Assembly: GCA_000436375.1 (NCBI GenBank)
Contig: FR885511.1
Location: 62,001-126,000, forward strand
DNA from: Azospirillum sp. CAG:239
Lineage (GTDB): Bacteria > Pseudomonadota > Alphaproteobacteria > RF32 > CAG-239
Length of the DNA: 64,000 bases
Reading direction: 5' to 3'
Shown here one piece after another: positions 31,581 through 39,321 of the stretch; the stretch's first letter is position 1; each line of letters starts with the position of its first letter. Position numbers and translations under genes: made by a program. The notes under the pieces are model-generated. The model had not been told where the DNA came from and did no database searches. It saw only the letters and a list, made by a program, of their open reading frames with translations.

Positions 31581-31814
31581 TCAGTCAACCAGTTCTATTT
31601 TCATGCGCTTGTTCAGGCAGAAACAAACGTTGTTTATCTCGCCCAGAAAGCGCCGTTGACCGTTTAAATGCTCTTCAACGACATGCAGCGGTATCTCGCT
31701 TTGCGCGCTGAACTCTTCCGGCGTCAGCTTCAGTTCCGCCAACGCCCGGCGGAAACTTTCACTGTATTCCGAGCGCAGCTGCCGCAAATTCTGTCTTCTG
31801 ATTTTGTTTTCCAT
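31581..31814 (-). CDS. Small XRE-like HTH protein, copy B
   Basis: Second copy of the 77-residue HTH protein (70 of 77 identical by eye to 8803-9036). The changes are mostly conservative (K7R, R12Q, G18S, Q28L, R29K, N44H, I63V). The substitution N44H lies in the putative recognition region SEIPLHVVEEHLNGQRR, so DNA specificity could differ. The start at 31814 is preceded by AAAGGAGG. Its upstream region is the structured RNA B with terminator. It is convergent with hydA; the function and any link to the hydrogenase are unknown. Confidence 0.75.
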   Translation of the reverse strand: MENKIRRQNLRQLRSEYSESFRRALAELKLTPEEFSAQSEIPLHVVEEHLNGQRRFLGEINNVCFCLNKRMKIELVD

Positions 31815-31831
31815 AACTTCCTCCTTTGCAA

Positions 31832-31871
31832 GGTTTTGTTAAAAACAAAACCGCCCTCAAAATGAGAGCGG
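31832..31871 (-). terminator. Intrinsic terminator / attenuator of RNA B
   Basis: On the minus strand CCGCTCTC (31871-31864) pairs with GAGGGCGG (31858-31851, one wobble) around loop ATTTT, followed by TTTTGTTTTT. The overlapping exclusive stem GGTTTTGTT/AACAAAACC (minus strand, spanning 31852 to 31832) is identical to copy A. Confidence 0.75.
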
Positions 31872-32014
31872 AGGAGCTTCAAACTGTACTTAGTCAGCGT
31901 GCTTATTCGTCCGCAAAAGCGGCTTATATCGCACCATCCTCCACAGATGGAGGTTAATAAGTTCTAAGTAAGGAGCTTGAAGGCTCCGCCATAAGTCTAA
32001 CCATTCTTATGACA
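31841..32014 (-). ncRNA. Structured RNA B upstream of HTH gene
   Basis: Homolog of RNA A with the same fold. P1: GGAGC (31987-31983) with GCTCC (31877-31873), a bulged C, then TTCAAGC (31981-31975) with GTTTGAA (31884-31878). P2: TACTTAG (31970-31964) with CTAAGTA (31893-31887). P3: CCTCCA and TGGAGG around TCTG. P4: GTGC (31934-31931) with GCAC (31902-31899). Relative to A, the pairs T-A to C-G, C-G to T-A and G-C to C-G in P1, three pairs in P2 and two in P4 change on both strands. The P4 interior (ATAAGCCGCTTTTGCGG and ACGAATAAGC) is invariant. The local GGAGC/GCTCC alternative (31987-31983 with 31976-31972) is also kept. Confidence 0.8.
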
Positions 32015-32020
32015 GGACTA

Positions 32021-32048
32021 ATTATAAAAGCAAAAAACTATTTTGCAA
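32021..32048 (-). promoter_or_regulatory. Promoter of structured RNA B
   Basis: On the minus strand TTGCAA, a 16-nt spacer and a perfect TATAAT (32026-32021). Same spacing and -10 context as in copy A. Predicted start near 32014. Confidence 0.65.
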
Positions 32049-32104
32049 TTTCTTTTTGCCGGAGGCGAAGATGTCCGTGTCTGGCTGAGGCAGATTTGTT
32101 ATTT

Positions 32105-34147
32105 TTAAAGGTGTCCTGTTTTCAGCAGGTTGAAATATTTGTAAACCGAACCGCCGGGAACATTCCAGCTGAAATCCTTCCGCATGGCGTTCTGGGTCAT
32201 CTGTCTGATTTTGTCCGGGTGGCGGTAGAAAGCTTCAAAGGCTTTTTGCAGCGTTTCGGCATAGGCGTTGATATTGTTTTTCAGGCGCTGGGCCGTCAGA
32301 TTGGAGCCGTAAACGCGGCGCTTTTCGGTAAAGAAGACTTCGGTTCGAAAACCGTCGACGCCGTCTTCAATGGTATCAACCAGACCGCCGGTGGACATGG
32401 CTATCGGCAGCGCGCCTTTGGCCATGGCTTCCATCTGCGTCAGGCCGCAGGGTTCAAAACGGCAGGGCATCAGGTAAAAGTCGGATGCCAGCTGGACGGC
32501 ATAGGCAAATTCGTCTTTGTAGCCGCGGAAAACAAACAGCCTTTTGGCCGCATTGGGGTTAATTTCGGCAATCTTGTCTTTCAGTTTGGTAAGCAGTTCA
32601 AAATAGTTGGCGTCGCCGGCACCGCCGAGAATGAAAATGGGAAATTCTTTTTTGAAATTGTTGAACTTGGTACAAAGGTTAATCATGGCCTGCGCGGCGA
32701 TGTCGTAGCCTTTTTGTTCGACCAGACGGCTGGTGGCGCAAAAGACCGGCGTTTTGGTTATATCTTTGACAACTTCGGTCAGGTCATCGAATTTATAAGT
32801 GTCAATCAGCGGGATAGTCTGATTTTTATAATTTTCGTCGGCAGCAATCTTAGAAAGCAGCCGGATAAATTCTTTTTTGTTGTGTAATTTGGCTTCCAGA
32901 TTGTTTTCATCATAGACTTTAAAATTAAAGCCTTTGAAATAGTCGTTGATATGGTCGATTTTGTTTTTGTTCGGCGAAATCAGGTTCTTGTCATAGCCGT
33001 TGACAATGCCGAAGAAATTGCGATGGTCTTTGCGGATCTTCAGAATGTCGCGGAAATCGAATCCAAACCCAAGTTCTTTGGAAACCTCTTCCATGTAGTT
33101 TTTGGAAACGGTTACCACGCGGTCGGCGAGATGAAAGTCGCAGGATGATTGATTATAGCAGTCGTGGACAATCAGGGTGTTGGTCGTGCGGGGATTGGCG
33201 TTCTTAATCGCTTTGGCGTTGCGGAAAACCAGCGAGACGGTATCTTCATATAACGAATTAAGAATTTTGGACGTGTTTTCGTAATCCCAGCCCTGATAAC
33301 CGAGGTGGTGGGCAATATGGATGACCGGAATGGACTTTATTTCCTGAGCCAGAGCGGCGTCCATGCCGCGGGTTTCGACCTTGGCGGTGGTCAGGTATTT
33401 GGTCAGGCCTGCCAGCGCGCCGCTGTGCCAGTCGTTGGCAATCAGCGCGTTGGGTTTTTCGATTTCCTTTATTTTTCTGCCGCAGATGTTTTCGATAAGT
33501 TCATAAACGGCTTTGGAAAAAAAGGCAAAGCGCTCGACTTCGTTGACGCCGTGTTCGTTCAAAACATAGCAGCCGTCCTGCGCCGAAGGATTGAATTTGT
33601 GCGGGTTAATCGAGAAAAAGCGGTCGTTGGACAGAAAAATGTAGTCGGTGTTGTCGCAGCGGCCGGTATAGGCGGTAACTTTGTGTTTGGCCAAAATGGC
33701 GCGTTCGGTGTAGAAAGGAACGCTGAACGTTTTAATCTTTTTAAGTTTGATGCTGCGATGTTCCGCGCCTTCGTAAACGTCGCCTTTCAGAGCGGTTTTT
33801 TTCTTGCCGGTGTCGCCGAGGTACAGCGGCGTGACGACCGTAAGCGAATGCCCGTCTTTGCCGAAACAGGCGTTGAAAGCTTCCGGCAGCTCGGACGCAA
33901 CCATGCCCAAGCCGCCCCATTTCATGAATGTTGCGGTTTCGGAACTTATCATCCAGGCGTGGACTTTATCGATTTCGGGCCAGAGATTTTTGCCGAGACA
34001 CTGCTTTTTGGAGAGGTTTTGAATTTCTAAAAGATTGGGGTTGGATACCACATTATAGGTGAGAGTGAATTTTTTTTTGTTAAAACCTTTCGGGAGAGGT
34101 TTTGTATTGGTCTTCTGATCGGCGTTTAGTGGAATTGCGGCATTCAT
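32105..34147 (-). CDS. Divergent GlgA-type glycogen/starch synthase
   Basis: GT5 glucosyltransferase that should extend alpha-1,4-glucan from a nucleotide sugar. The 680-residue product is about 200 longer than usual GlgA. After an unusual 70-residue N-terminus comes KWGGLGMVASELPEAF, which replaces the typical K-T/V-GGLADV loop. ANDWHSGAL, GIVNGYD, the ATSRLVEQKGYD strand and the GT-B donor site FEPCGLTQMEAMAKGALPI are well kept. An insertion lies around IAHHLGYQGWDY to DCYNQSSCDFHLADRV. The ATG at 34147 is used because GAGAG precedes it. Donor and product remain unproven. No other glg gene is nearby. Confidence 0.78.
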   Translation of the reverse strand: MNAAIPLNADQKTNTKPLPKGFNKKKFTLTYNVVSNPNLLEIQNLSKKQCLGKNLWPEIDKVHAWMISSETATFMKWGGLGMVASELPEAFNACFGKDGHSLTVVTPLYLGDTGKKKTALKGDVYEGAEHRSIKLKKIKTFSVPFYTERAILAKHKVTAYTGRCDNTDYIFLSNDRFFSINPHKFNPSAQDGCYVLNEHGVNEVERFAFFSKAVYELIENICGRKIKEIEKPNALIANDWHSGALAGLTKYLTTAKVETRGMDAALAQEIKSIPVIHIAHHLGYQGWDYENTSKILNSLYEDTVSLVFRNAKAIKNANPRTTNTLIVHDCYNQSSCDFHLADRVVTVSKNYMEEVSKELGFGFDFRDILKIRKDHRNFFGIVNGYDKNLISPNKNKIDHINDYFKGFNFKVYDENNLEAKLHNKKEFIRLLSKIAADENYKNQTIPLIDTYKFDDLTEVVKDITKTPVFCATSRLVEQKGYDIAAQAMINLCTKFNNFKKEFPIFILGGAGDANYFELLTKLKDKIAEINPNAAKRLFVFRGYKDEFAYAVQLASDFYLMPCRFEPCGLTQMEAMAKGALPIAMSTGGLVDTIEDGVDGFRTEVFFTEKRRVYGSNLTAQRLKNNINAYAETLQKAFEAFYRHPDKIRQMTQNAMRKDFSWNVPGGSVYKYFNLLKTGHL

Positions 34148-34325
34148 CTTCAGTTCTCTCAATATCCAAAAATAATTACGTTACAGTATAAACGGTTTTT
34201 TGGAAAAGTACAGAACTTTCAGCACTTTTCAGCCAAAAAAAACATCTGTACTTGACTTGTTAAGCTTTAATAACTAAGTTTCTTAATATATACATGCCGT
34301 GGTTAAAAATTTAAAGAGGAAAAAG

Positions 34326-34931
34326 ATGAAAAAATTTAAAAATCACCACAACGAAAACGATGAAAATCCGAATTCGGAAGCTGAGGAGAGCCGGGAAGAA
34401 AAGCTTGAGCAGGATGCGGAAACCGAAAATCCGGAAGAAACCTCCGCCGAGGACGACATCGTCGAGGCGCTGAAGGACGAAAACCGGAAACTCAAGGAAG
34501 ATTATCTGCGCGCTTATGCTGATGCCGAAAATACCAAAAAACGCTGTGCGCAGGAGATTGAAAAAAACAGCAAGTATGCGGTATCGGCCTTTGCGAAAAA
34601 TCTGCTGAGCGTGGCTGACAATCTGCACCGTGCTTTGGATTCCGTGCCGGAGGACAAGCGCGGCGAATGCGAAGGGCTGACCAATCTGCTCAAGGGGGTC
34701 GAGCTGACGGAAGCCGATTTGATGAAGGCTTTTGAAAAACACGGCATCAGAAAAATGGAGATTATGGGACAGGTTTTTGACCCGAATTTTCATCAGGTGG
34801 TTCAGGAAGTCGAGGATGCCTCGAAGCCGAACGGAACGATTATTGCCGAACTGCAGACCGGATATATGCTGAACGACCGTATTCTGCGCGAGGCGATGGT
34901 GGTGGTTACAAAAGGCGGAAGCCACGCCTAG
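34326..34931 (+). CDS. grpE: Nucleotide-exchange factor GrpE
   Basis: Cochaperone that releases ADP from DnaK. The 201-residue protein has an acidic disordered N-terminus (about 1-50), a long coiled coil (DENRKLKEDYLRAYADAENT at about 58-77) and the C-terminal beta domain with GQVFDPNFHQVVQEVEDAS and the closing GYMLNDRILREAMVVVTKG signature. ATG at 34326 follows AGAGGAAAAAG; a GTG 27 nt earlier is a less likely start. The gene is monocistronic with a terminator. dnaK, dnaJ and hrcA are not adjacent. Confidence 0.94.
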   Translation: MKKFKNHHNENDENPNSEAEESREEKLEQDAETENPEETSAEDDIVEALKDENRKLKEDYLRAYADAENTKKRCAQEIEKNSKYAVSAFAKNLLSVADNLHRALDSVPEDKRGECEGLTNLLKGVELTEADLMKAFEKHGIRKMEIMGQVFDPNFHQVVQEVEDASKPNGTIIAELQTGYMLNDRILREAMVVVTKGGSHA

Positions 34932-34956
34932 GATTTTGCCGTTAAAAGCCAGAAAA

Positions 34957-34982
34957 ACCGGGGTTTGTCTCCGGTTTTTTTG
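34957..34982 (+). terminator. grpE terminator
   Basis: ACCGGGG (34957-34963) pairs with CTCCGGT (34969-34975, one G-T) and is followed by seven T. Confidence 0.8.
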
Positions 34983-35025
34983 TGTATGGAGCGGCAGGTA
35001 TTTTATGCAGAAAAAAAGATTATGC

Positions 35026-35054
35026 TTGCCGAGTTTGCGGTTTTGGCGTATGTT
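35026..35054 (+). promoter_or_regulatory. Probable rph promoter
   Basis: TTGCCG (35026-35031), a 17-nt spacer and TATGTT (35049-35054) precede the rph start by about 40 nt. Confidence 0.45.
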
Positions 35055-35092
35055 GCCCGTAGGTTATTTTTTTACAGTAAAAGAGAGTTGAT

Positions 35093-35803
35093 ATGCGTCA
35101 TTCAAACCGTTTAAAAGATGAAATCAGAGAAATTGAAATTATTCCGAACTTCAACCCTTATGCCGAAGGTTCCTGTCTGATTAAGTGCGGCGGCACCCAT
35201 GTCGTCTGCACGGCCAGCGTGGAAGAAAAAGTTCCCGCCTGGCTGAAGGGGCAGAACAAGGGCTGGATTACCGCCGAATATGCCATGCTGCCGCGGGCAA
35301 CGCAGGTTCGCGTGCCCCGCGAGGCCAAAAAGCCGTCCGGCCGCACGCAGGAAATTCAGCGGCTTATCGGCCGTTCGCTGCGGGCTGTGGTAGACCTTGA
35401 GAAAATGAAAGACCTTTCCATCTGCATCGACTGCGACGTGATTCAGGCGGACGGCGGCACGCGCACGGCTTCGATTACCGGCGGGTTTGTGGCGCTGTAT
35501 CTGTGCATTCGCCGGCTGCTGCTGGAAAAGAAACTGAAGACAAATCCGATACGCGAATATGTGGCGGCGATTTCCTGCGCCATTCATGAAGGCGAGAAGA
35601 TTGTCGACGTCGATTATGAGGAGGATTCACATGCGCAGGCGGACATGAACTTTGTGCTGACCGAAAGCGGCAAAATCGTTGAAATTCAAGGTACGGCGGA
35701 AGGGAATCCGTTTGACGAAGACGCGTTCAAAGAGCTTTTGGGACTGGCGCGCGGCGGTATTGCCAAGCTGATTGAAAAACAGAGAGAAGCATTGGGAATG
35801 TGA
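35093..35803 (+). CDS. rph: Ribonuclease PH
   Basis: Phosphorolytic 3'-5' exoribonuclease that trims tRNA 3' ends. The 236-residue protein shows the family's GSCLIKCGGTHVVCTASVEE (about 24-43), the GWITAEYAMLPRAT loop, RTQEIQRLIGRSLRA (about 86-100, with the substrate-binding arginine), and the ICIDCDVIQADGGTRTAS core. GRVS-type end is replaced by FKELLGLARGGI. It heads a cluster with rdgB 2 nt downstream; the rph-rdgB pairing is widespread. Confidence 0.96.
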   Translation: MRHSNRLKDEIREIEIIPNFNPYAEGSCLIKCGGTHVVCTASVEEKVPAWLKGQNKGWITAEYAMLPRATQVRVPREAKKPSGRTQEIQRLIGRSLRAVVDLEKMKDLSICIDCDVIQADGGTRTASITGGFVALYLCIRRLLLEKKLKTNPIREYVAAISCAIHEGEKIVDVDYEEDSHAQADMNFVLTESGKIVEIQGTAEGNPFDEDAFKELLGLARGGIAKLIEKQREALGM

Positions 35804-35805
35804 GC

Positions 35806-36414
35806 ATGAAAATTGAAAAAATTGTGGTTGCCAGCCATAATCAGGGCAAAATCAAAGAAATCGGAGAAATGTTGGAGCCGCTGAATATTGCGGTTGTTTC
35901 GGCTGCTGAGCTGAAGCTTCCCGACGTAGAAGAGACAGGTGCGACCTTTGAGGAAAATGCGCGGTTAAAAGCCGATGCGCTTTCGAAACTGTGCGGTCTG
36001 CCCTGTCTGGCCGATGATTCCGGCTTATGCGTCGATGCGCTGGGCGGACGTCCGGGCGTCTATTCGGCGCGTTATGCGCCGAACCGGGATTTTGACAAGG
36101 GAATGGAAATGCTGCTCGGCGAGTTGGCCGCGACTGTCGACAAAGCGCGCAAGGCACATTTTTCCTGCGTGTTGGCTTTTGCATTTCCGGGTATGGAAAC
36201 CAAAGTTTTCGAAGGCCGGGTCGATGGCCGGATTGCAACCGAAAAACACGGAAGCGGCGGTTTCGGCTATGATCCCGTGTTTGTACCCGACGAGGGCGAC
36301 GGCCGGAGTTTCGGGGAGTTCGGCAAAGAGGAAAAAAACGCGATTTCGCACCGGGGCAGAGCCTTTAAGAAATTTTTGGACTATTTGAACCATTTGAACC
36401 ATTTGAACAACTGA
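35806..36414 (+). CDS. rdgB: Non-canonical purine NTP pyrophosphatase (RdgB/HAM1)
   Basis: Hydrolyses ITP, dITP and XTP to the monophosphates, keeping deaminated purines out of nucleic acids. Signatures in the 202 residues: VVASHNQGKIKEI (about 6-18), ADDSGLCVDALGGRPGVYSARYA region (about 66-88, key DDSG), GFGYDPVFVP (about 150-159) and the closing NAISHRGRAFKKF. The C-terminus LNHLNHLNN comes from a nine-base tandem repeat at 36383-36408. Start ATG 35806 sits 2 nt after the rph stop; GTG at 35800 is an alternative. Confidence 0.94.
   Translation: MKIEKIVVASHNQGKIKEIGEMLEPLNIAVVSAAELKLPDVEETGATFEENARLKADALSKLCGLPCLADDSGLCVDALGGRPGVYSARYAPNRDFDKGMEMLLGELAATVDKARKAHFSCVLAFAFPGMETKVFEGRVDGRIATEKHGSGGFGYDPVFVPDEGDGRSFGEFGKEEKNAISHRGRAFKKFLDYLNHLNHLNN
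36383..36408 (+). repeat. Nine-base tandem repeat in rdgB 3' end
   Basis: ATTTGAACC is repeated almost three times in the last codons of rdgB and yields LNHLNHLN. In-frame slippage would only change the tail length. Confidence 0.8.
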
Positions 36415-36432
36415 TACGCGGCGGCGGGCTAT

Positions 36433-39312
36433 ATGGGCAGCATTTATAACATTCCGGCGAGTTTATCGGCGGTCGACGTTCTGGCCGAAAAGTTTTTGGC
36501 GGAATATGCTCAAGAGCCGCTGGCTTTGGCCGACGTGCTGTTTCTGCTGCCTAACCGCCGCGCCGCCAAAGCGCTGGCCGACGCTTTCGTTCGACAGAGG
36601 GGGCTGACGCCGACGCTGCTGCCGAAAATGGTTCCCATCGGCGATGTGGAAGAAGACGAACTGTTTCTGACCGGTTTTGACTTTGCGGAAAGTTTGGCGT
36701 CGCTGGCTCCGGCAATTGAGCGCAACGAACGCCTGCTGCTGTTTACCAGAATCATACTGCATAAACCGGCCGAGTTCGGCATTGAGAAACTGACTGCCAA
36801 TCAGGCTTGTTATCTGGCGCAGGAACTGGCCGGCCTGATTGACACGGTACACAACGAAAACCTTTCTTTTGAACGGCTGGCAGATCTGGTCCCGGCGGAA
36901 TATGCCGTACACTGGCAGGAAACGCTGAAGTTTTTGGAAATCATTACCCGTTATTGGCCGGATATTTTGAAAGAACGCGGCCTGATTGACCCCGGTGAGC
37001 GCCGCAACCGGCTGATTGCTGCGCAGGCGGAGATGTGGGAGGCTGCACCGCCGGCGAAAAGGATTGTTGCCGTCGGAACGACCGCGACTTTTCCGGTTAT
37101 GAAAGCTTTGGTTAAGGTTGTTTCAAAACTGCCGCGGGGCGAAGTCTGTTTGGCCGGTCTGGATAAAAATCTGGATGACGAAAGCTGGAATGCGATTGAC
37201 GAAACGCATCCGCAGTTTGAACTGAAAGAACTGCTCGATTATCTGCAGGCCGACCGGCGGGATATCGCCGATTTGACACCGCCGGCCAATCCGCAGCGGG
37301 AAAAGTTTATTTCTGAAATCATGCGGCCGGCCAAAACCACCGACAAGTGGCGGGATATTGCCGCGGCGGGAATTCGTCATGAAGCATATGACGGCATCAG
37401 GCTGATTGATTGTGACGACGTCAGAAAGGAAGCGCTGGCGATTGCGCTGATTATGCGCGAAACGCTGGAACAGCCGGAAAAGACGGCGGCTTTGGTAACG
37501 ACCGACCGAAATCTGGCGCGGCGGGTGGCGTCCGAACTGCGGCGCTGGAAAATTAACATTGACGATTCAGCGGGTCAGCCGCTGGCTCTGACGCCGATCG
37601 GCATTTTTCTGAGGCAGATGACGGCGGCGGCGAAAAGCGATTTTGCGCCGGTGGAATTTCTGAGCCTGCTGAAACTGCCGCTGCTGACTGCCGGTCTGAC
37701 TCATGCCGAAATCCGCCGATTGGTTCGCGATTATGAAAAAAGAGTTTTGCGCGGCGGCGGTTATGACGAAATTTCGGAAGAAAAAGTCAACGCCGTAAAA
37801 GCGCAGATGCAGGCCTTTTGTGCGCTGTTGCAGCAGCCGAAGGCCGATTTTAAAACACTGCTTGAACTTCATGTCCGGACGGCGGAAAAACTGGCGGCAC
37901 AGCCCGGCGAAAGCGGCGCTTCGACATTGTGGAAAGGCGATGCCGGCGAAGCGATGGCCGGTTTTGTTGCCGATTTGTATCAGAGTGCCGGGGTTTTGGG
38001 CGAGGTTGACACGGCCGAATACGAGGGGTTGTTTGAGTCGCTGATGGCCGGCGTGACGGTGCGGCCGAAATACGGCACGCATCCGCGGTTGCGGATTTTG
38101 GGGCCGATAGAAGCGCGGCTGACGCATTTTGACACGATAATCGTCGGCGAAGTCAACGAGGGCGCTTTTCCGAAGGCGTCCGGCGCCGATCCGTGGATGT
38201 CGCGGCCGATGAAAAGGGATTTCGGTTTTCCTCTGCCGGAAAAGGTGGTTGGCGTTCTGGCGCATGATTTCTGCCAGCTGCTGGCAGCAGACCGCGTTTA
38301 TCTGACCCGGGCGGAGCGCGTGCAGGGTACGCCGATGGTCAAGTCGCGCTGGTGGATGCGTCTGGAAACGGTGCTTAAAGCTTTGGGCGCGGATATAGCC
38401 GGGTTGGAAGACGAAGCTTTCAAATCCTGGGCCGATTTTATTGACCGGGCAGAAGTCTTCAGGCGTCTGCCGCCGCCGGAGCCGCGGCCGCCGGTTGAAG
38501 CCCGGCCGCGGGTAATGTCGGCGAGCGCGGTCGAAAACTGGATGCGCGATCCGTATATCATTTATGCCAAATATATTCTGAAACTGAAAAAGCTGGACGA
38601 GCTGGAACAGGATTTGAGCCTGAAAGATTACGGAACGATTATTCACGCTGTTTTGGAAAAGTTCAACAACCGTCATCCGGCGGATTTTCCGGAGGATGCA
38701 AAAGCCGAGTTGCTGGAGCTTGGACGGGAATATTTTGCGGAAAACGAAATTGCGATGGAAACGCGGGCTTTCTGGTGGCCGATGTTTGAAAAAACGGTCG
38801 ACTGGCTGGTCGGCGCCGAGCGTAATTATCGGCCGCAGATAAGGGAAGTTCACAGCGAAGTCGAAGGAAGCTTCAGTTTCGAAGCGCCGGCCGGCAAGTT
38901 TACGATTACGGCCAAAGCCGACCGGGTGGATGAAACGACAGACGGAAAGATTAATGTCATCGATTATAAAACCGGATATGCCCGCAGCGTAAAAGAAGTG
39001 GAAGGCGGTTATGCCCCGCAGCTGCCGATAGAAGGGCTGATAGCCAAATTCGGCGGATTTCAAAATATTTCGGCGGCAGAAGTCGGCCGGCTGATATACT
39101 GGCAGCTCGGGCGGCAGGAAACGGTTATCGAGAACAATATGAATGAGCTGCTGGATAAAAGTTATGAGCGGATTGTGACACTGGCCTCGGTTTTTGATTT
39201 TGAAAAAACGGCCTATATCAGCCAGCCGAATCCTAAACAGGCGCCGAAATATTCGGATTATGAACATCTGGCCAGGGTGCGCGAGTGGTCGGTAACGGAA
39301 AACGAAGAGTGA
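36433..39312 (+). CDS. addB: Double-strand break repair protein AddB (alphaproteobacterial type)
   Basis: Subunit of the AddAB helicase-nuclease that processes DNA double-strand breaks for RecA loading, the counterpart of RecBCD. The 959-residue protein has a degenerate N-terminal helicase-like half (LFLLPNRRAAKALAD, about 36-50) and a C-terminal PD-(D/E)xK nuclease (about 725-905), with ADRVDE, INVIDYKTG and a following APQLPIEG glutamine. It lacks the FeS cysteine frame of Firmicutes AddB, as is usual for alphaproteobacteria. It starts 18 nt after rdgB; addA and trxA follow, the standard alphaproteobacterial order. Confidence 0.92.
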   Translation: MGSIYNIPASLSAVDVLAEKFLAEYAQEPLALADVLFLLPNRRAAKALADAFVRQRGLTPTLLPKMVPIGDVEEDELFLTGFDFAESLASLAPAIERNERLLLFTRIILHKPAEFGIEKLTANQACYLAQELAGLIDTVHNENLSFERLADLVPAEYAVHWQETLKFLEIITRYWPDILKERGLIDPGERRNRLIAAQAEMWEAAPPAKRIVAVGTTATFPVMKALVKVVSKLPRGEVCLAGLDKNLDDESWNAIDETHPQFELKELLDYLQADRRDIADLTPPANPQREKFISEIMRPAKTTDKWRDIAAAGIRHEAYDGIRLIDCDDVRKEALAIALIMRETLEQPEKTAALVTTDRNLARRVASELRRWKINIDDSAGQPLALTPIGIFLRQMTAAAKSDFAPVEFLSLLKLPLLTAGLTHAEIRRLVRDYEKRVLRGGGYDEISEEKVNAVKAQMQAFCALLQQPKADFKTLLELHVRTAEKLAAQPGESGASTLWKGDAGEAMAGFVADLYQSAGVLGEVDTAEYEGLFESLMAGVTVRPKYGTHPRLRILGPIEARLTHFDTIIVGEVNEGAFPKASGADPWMSRPMKRDFGFPLPEKVVGVLAHDFCQLLAADRVYLTRAERVQGTPMVKSRWWMRLETVLKALGADIAGLEDEAFKSWADFIDRAEVFRRLPPPEPRPPVEARPRVMSASAVENWMRDPYIIYAKYILKLKKLDELEQDLSLKDYGTIIHAVLEKFNNRHPADFPEDAKAELLELGREYFAENEIAMETRAFWWPMFEKTVDWLVGAERNYRPQIREVHSEVEGSFSFEAPAGKFTITAKADRVDETTDGKINVIDYKTGYARSVKEVEGGYAPQLPIEGLIAKFGGFQNISAAEVGRLIYWQLGRQETVIENNMNELLDKSYERIVTLASVFDFEKTAYISQPNPKQAPKYSDYEHLARVREWSVTENEE

Positions 39313-39321
39313 GGCCTTTTG

